In this document: in pieces, positions 60,318 to 64,000 of the stretch
Numbering within the stretch: the stretch's first letter is position 1
Layout of the letters: each line of letters starts with the position of its first letter
NCBI RefSeq assembly: GCF_910592395.1
Contig: NC_088325.1
Location: forward strand, 12,032,109-12,096,108
Direction: 5' to 3'
DNA: 64,000 nucleotides
Source: Lineus longissimus
Taxonomy: Eukaryota; Nemertea; Pilidiophora; Heteronemertea; Lineidae
The notes under the pieces: model-generated
The model's input: only the letters and a program-made list of their open reading frames with translations
What the model was told of the DNA's origin: nothing
The model's database searches: none
Made by a program: the position numbers and the translations under genes

Positions 60318-60435
60318 GGGTGATATGAATAAAGACTAGCAAATGCTTTTACTTCAATTTTGTACAGAAAGGCCTTGTGTAAATGTACATGGAGTTTTAG
60401 ATAAAAGCATTTGCTAGTCTTTACTCATATCACCC
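60318..60435. repeat. Long near-perfect hairpin (34-bp arms, about 50-nt loop)
   Basis: 60318-60351 begins GGGTGATATGAATAAAGACT and ends AGCAAATGCTTTTA. 60402-60435 is its reverse complement apart from one mismatch (GAATAAAG against GAGTAAAG). The 50-bp loop contains no recognisable feature. This could be a short inverted-repeat transposon, an inverted duplication or the template of a hairpin RNA. No TA or longer target duplication is obvious at the edges. Confidence 0.9.
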
Positions 60436-63294
60436 ATTGAATTTACACGGTCTCATTTCTGTGTCTGAGAAAATTGAACCCCAGGCATGACTAGTCATTT
60501 TTGGTTATCATACAAATGCACAAGCAATCATACATGGACCATCTCAAATCTCCTGGTGAAATACTTACACATTGAACATTACATGTAACTAAGATTCTGA
60601 CAGAGCCGTCTTTTGCACCTGACATTCCTTTTTGCAAGGTCTTCAACTTTCTTCTGAACTGACAAGGATGTTACATGCACGTTGAAACATATATCATCAA
60701 TATTGGAAGAGTATTACATGTAATGAGCACTAGTCACTTATATCTTTTTCCATTTCACACCTTCAATGATTTCCATCTTTGTAAATGCAAAGATAGTTTT
60801 TATTTTCATAAATATCATCACTTTTTTCAATTTGCTATAGTGAATCAATATCAGAAAGCTATCACATACAAAACATTATTACCTAAAACATGTACTGTAC
60901 ATGCATAGACTTGTGAGTGATGTCAAAATATATCCAATTTTAATTTAACAGGTGAATGACTTCGACAGACACACTCAGTTCTGGAAAAAAATGCCACTTT
61001 TTGCCGAGTCCACAGGGCTCGGAAGAGTCTTCGTTGTATCCTGTGCTCCATCACACCTCTATTTCATCCTAAGTTTGACAAGAAACAGCAAAGCTTATTA
61101 ATAATTACACGACAAAATTTCTAGGTCATTAGAATAACCTAGGTGAAACATGCTGACATTTCAAAGGACTCCAAGGTAATTATTCCTTTCATTTTCAAAT
61201 TGATTTGATGGACCATGTAATGAAAAGCTGACATATTTCATGCCCCATTTCCATTAAAAATGCAACACCATTCTTGTCGAAGGTAGGAATGAGATAACTG
61301 CAGTTTATCATCAAGAGATTGGGTCACTAGACATACATGTACATGTAGCACAATGAACTAGATGTGGTAGAAATCACGAGTTTTGCAAAAATATCTAACT
61401 TATTGTCATCTTTTTATGAGATACCAGCTATACACGCCTATCATGTCTAGACAAGCCTTGAGAAATAACTGACATATTTTGTGATTCTTTCATTATATTC
61501 TCCGGTATCTATTTATAATCATTACTGCTAATTTTCCATGTTTGCCAATAACCTATCACTTAATGGTGTTTTTAAATATCATTGATTACAATGAGCACTG
61601 AGAAGAAAATAACCCCACTCACAATTAACCCATGTGTTCTTTATTTGTGGTTCAACTTTTCATAGCCCGAGGCTGAGGAAAAAATCATGTTTATTTTGTC
61701 TCCGGGCTATTTTGGTAAATTGCGCAGAAAAGTAACTTTTGTAAAGGCAATAATCACGATAATGATACATGGTTGGTAAACTTTGGGTGAAGAAAAATAA
61801 TATCATGTGTCAATGGAATCAGGATGAAATGTCTGCCAGACTGGGTGTGCAATTGTCACAAACAAAGGGTTCCAGTCAAATGGATATCAGCTGCTATCAA
61901 ATTACACAACAGACGTCTTGAACGGCCAAATATCACCCAGGATCATCGACAGAAAAAAAATTATTCGAAAGTTAAAAACCGCTCACGCCTGAAGTGCCAC
62001 ACAATAAATTCACACGATCGGCAGCTCCGCTGGAAATTCTTCCTCATTTCCGATGATTTTAAACTTCAATTGAATCCTGTGGAGAGTTTTCACCGATGAG
62101 TAAACGTCCTCGGGCTTCATGAAAGACTATTACGCAATTTGACGTTTTTTTCCCTTACGGGTGTTGATTGTAGACTATCACGTGCAAGATATTACAACCT
62201 CGGATTAACTGATAAACAGATTTTTTTTCGAGCTGAGCAAACATTTGTTAATATTACGGTACTGTAATCTGATTCTTCAAAATTTCCGGAAAAAAATAAG
62301 TTTTTCACCCAGCCCCCTGCACCCAATGTATTTACATGTACATACATTAGGCCTTGTGAACTTTCAAGTTGTGATATTTCAAGTTCTGAGATTCCAAATG
62401 GACAAACTGTAATGCTGCAAAGTCACAATATTTTCATGAATTCAAAACTTCATTTTAATCCACAGTGAAATATTGAGGTGCGTCAATGTCCTCAGGCAGT
62501 TTTCTAATTATAATCACAATTTCCTTATCCTGTCCTTGCGGCTTTGTTAGGTAAACTTACACCACAAGGATATTAGCACCAAAAGTGCCAGGGTGTCATT
62601 TCATTGAAGAATATTTTGACGAGTATTAAAACAAATGACTCATTTTGACCGACATTCATCCCAGGCGATGCCATGATAAGTGCGATAACATTTTACCTGA
62701 CGGGCATTCGTTTTAAAATTCTTTTTGAGTCTCACACCATGCTATTATATCAGTGAAATATTGATTGTATCCCTTGTAATAATCCATAAATGAATCTGAT
62801 ACCCCTGACTGGCTATTTTCTCAACGTCACAAAGAAATTCCATTCTGCCCTGCACAAAAGAGAAATTTCAAATGAATTTCTTTTTAAAAATTAGAATTAC
62901 CATTTTCATTTCAAGTAACCAACGAAGTAAGACATGAATCTTGCTCAGCGGGTTAATCTCATCCCTATCTCCTCACCGCAAAACTTTACCGCCAAATGAG
63001 GCGAAGGCAAACATGGATGCCGCCCGTGAATAAAGTACGCCATTACCGGAACGCTAGCATTTGATTCGGTCAGAAGAAGTCGGCGTAGGAATTATCCACG
63101 CACGATATTCACAACCGTACAGAGAGATCCTCGAGATGATTAATCAGTAGAATAACGGGGAGAGTCTGAGGTAGAAATGTCTCAAGAACTCTTCTTGATC
63201 TTCTTGGTTCGATATTGCCTTTGTAATCAATCGCTCTCAGCTTTTCTACAAGAAACAAACCACTTTTTATGTGTTCATGGTTGTCAAAGGTATG
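60436..63294. other. No gene seen
   Basis: Short frames only (77 codons at 60675-60908, 91 at 61824-62099), no domains. An imperfect pair CATAGCCCGAG / CTCCGGGCTAT near 61.66-61.72 kb could form a weak hairpin. 62.9-63.17 kb holds more CpG than its surroundings (ACCGCCAAATGAGGCGAAGG, CATTACCGGAACGC) and few repeats, so conserved noncoding DNA is possible. Confidence 0.35.
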
Positions 63295-63522
63295 AGGCAG
63301 CTGTAGCGCAGTGGAAGAGAGTTGGCCTCATGATCAAGCATGGGTTCGACTCCTGGCCGAGTCACAGCTTGGTTCCCCTACTGGCCGAGTTCAGATGAGC
63401 GCCATCATGTTGCTCCTTGCAAGCCCTGATTGATTTCTGTGGAGACCAGGGTAATAATATGGCATCCCGAAAGCACTTTTAAGGGAAACAGGGAAAAGCG
63501 CTCTGTAAGTACAGAATATAAT
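63295..63522 (+). mobile_element. tRNA-derived SINE, nearly complete
   Basis: Box A TAGCGCAGTGG (63304-63314) and a perfect box B GGTTCGACTCC (63343-63353) are separated by 28 bp, the expected polymerase III promoter spacing. A body of about 150 bp follows (CTTGGTTCCCCTACTGGC, GTTGCTCCTTGCAAGCCC, GTGGAGACCAGGGTAATAAT). A GGGAAAAGCGCTCTGTAAGT then ACAGAATATAATT 3' end is the kind of tail SINEs share with a partner LINE. No target duplication was found. It is the best-preserved SINE in the window and may belong to a young family. Confidence 0.8.
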
Positions 63523-64000
63523 TAACTTGTATACATATTCTACTTGAAATTTGGCAGTTTACAAAACAATATCTATTTCATTGCCTGGAGTACATCCATC
63601 AAAACTTTCAACTAAAATCAACCAATCAAAATCAAACTCATCGATATATATCAGTCAGTACATCTATCTGTTTTTTATCATATTCATCGATTGAATATCT
63701 GACATCAATCTGCTGACATATGATCGAATCCATGACCGAGGGCATCACTGATCATGCATTTCAACATATTCAATCAAATAATTACATAGGATGGATACAT
63801 GATAGATGGTTTAATATCAGTATCATGAAAAAAAGAGATTGCATTTAAAAACTTGATATGCATATTTCACTTTGAGGAGTTGTGCTATGCCTCAATCAGT
63901 CAAGACCAGACAGGTCTCATTCAACTGTTAACAGAGACAAATCTAGCCTCCCTGTACCAGTCTTTGCTATCAGTTTATAGCCCCCCCCCTCCTTCCCCAT
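63523..64000. other. No gene seen; poly-C run near the end
   Basis: AT-rich sequence with ATCGATAT-type words at 63.6-63.8 kb and a run of nine C residues near 63981-63989. No frame or repeat recognised. Confidence 0.45.

Noticed and set aside
61655-61720. Hairpin from CATAGCCCGAG and CTCCGGGCTAT
   Set aside because: The pairing is short and imperfect and has no associated repeat or flanking duplication.

Overview
This window looks like animal nuclear DNA, most likely from a marine invertebrate. It is AT-rich. It has no dense run of long open frames, no operon structure and no bacterial signals. It carries tRNA-derived SINE heads, a non-LTR retrotransposon tail, several families of short inverted-repeat elements and many minisatellites. 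The word ACATGTA is common. One repeat family combines TGACCTTGA with AGGTCAAA blocks, a GACGGACGACGG-type tract and a terminal agctcacct/aggtgagct hairpin; I associate this style with lophotrochozoan (mollusc- or brachiopod-like) genomes. That placement is from memory and is not proven here.

No confident host protein-coding gene is visible. The longest frames (about 100 to 139 codons) are what chance gives in AT-rich DNA of this length, and several run through repeats. The best coding evidence is a truncated non-LTR reverse transcriptase C-terminus (45909-46172). Two weaker candidates are a cysteine-rich, frame-broken block on the minus strand (57603-58080) and a small CpG-rich frame that reads like a signal peptide (37161-37280). 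The window is best read as intergenic or long-intron sequence.

Layout: 0-6 kb is mostly unique, with a diverged 64-bp repeat and a homeodomain-type AT cluster. 6-7.3 kb holds an AT-rich dispersed repeat, a 75-bp minisatellite and a fragment of the big TGACCTTGA repeat. 12.5-13.1 kb is a 51-bp minisatellite. 14-17.3 kb has two copies of one inverted-repeat element around a 187-bp tandem array. 18.5-19.9 kb holds a Tc1-like miniature element and a roughly 1.1-kb composite repeat. 22.7-23.5 kb has another Tc1-like element and a 12-bp minisatellite. 31.7-32.1 kb is a 42-bp array. 36.1-36.6 kb is an intact 507-bp inverted-repeat transposon with a perfect 9-bp target duplication. 40.8-43.1 kb and 46.8-49.8 kb contain several tandem duplications. 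54.6-55.1 kb is a second intact inverted-repeat element whose core is a tandem array. 55.7-56.2 kb has two more tandem repeats. 60.3-60.4 kb is a long near-perfect hairpin, and the window ends with a SINE at 63.3-63.5 kb.

The features do not form a pathway. The common theme is non-autonomous transposons that carry or sit beside tandem arrays. The AT-rich satellite unit occurs both inside the 54.6-kb element and alone at 6.1 and 47.1 kb, and the terminal repeats of the 36-kb element contain a CCGA microsatellite that differs in length between its two ends.
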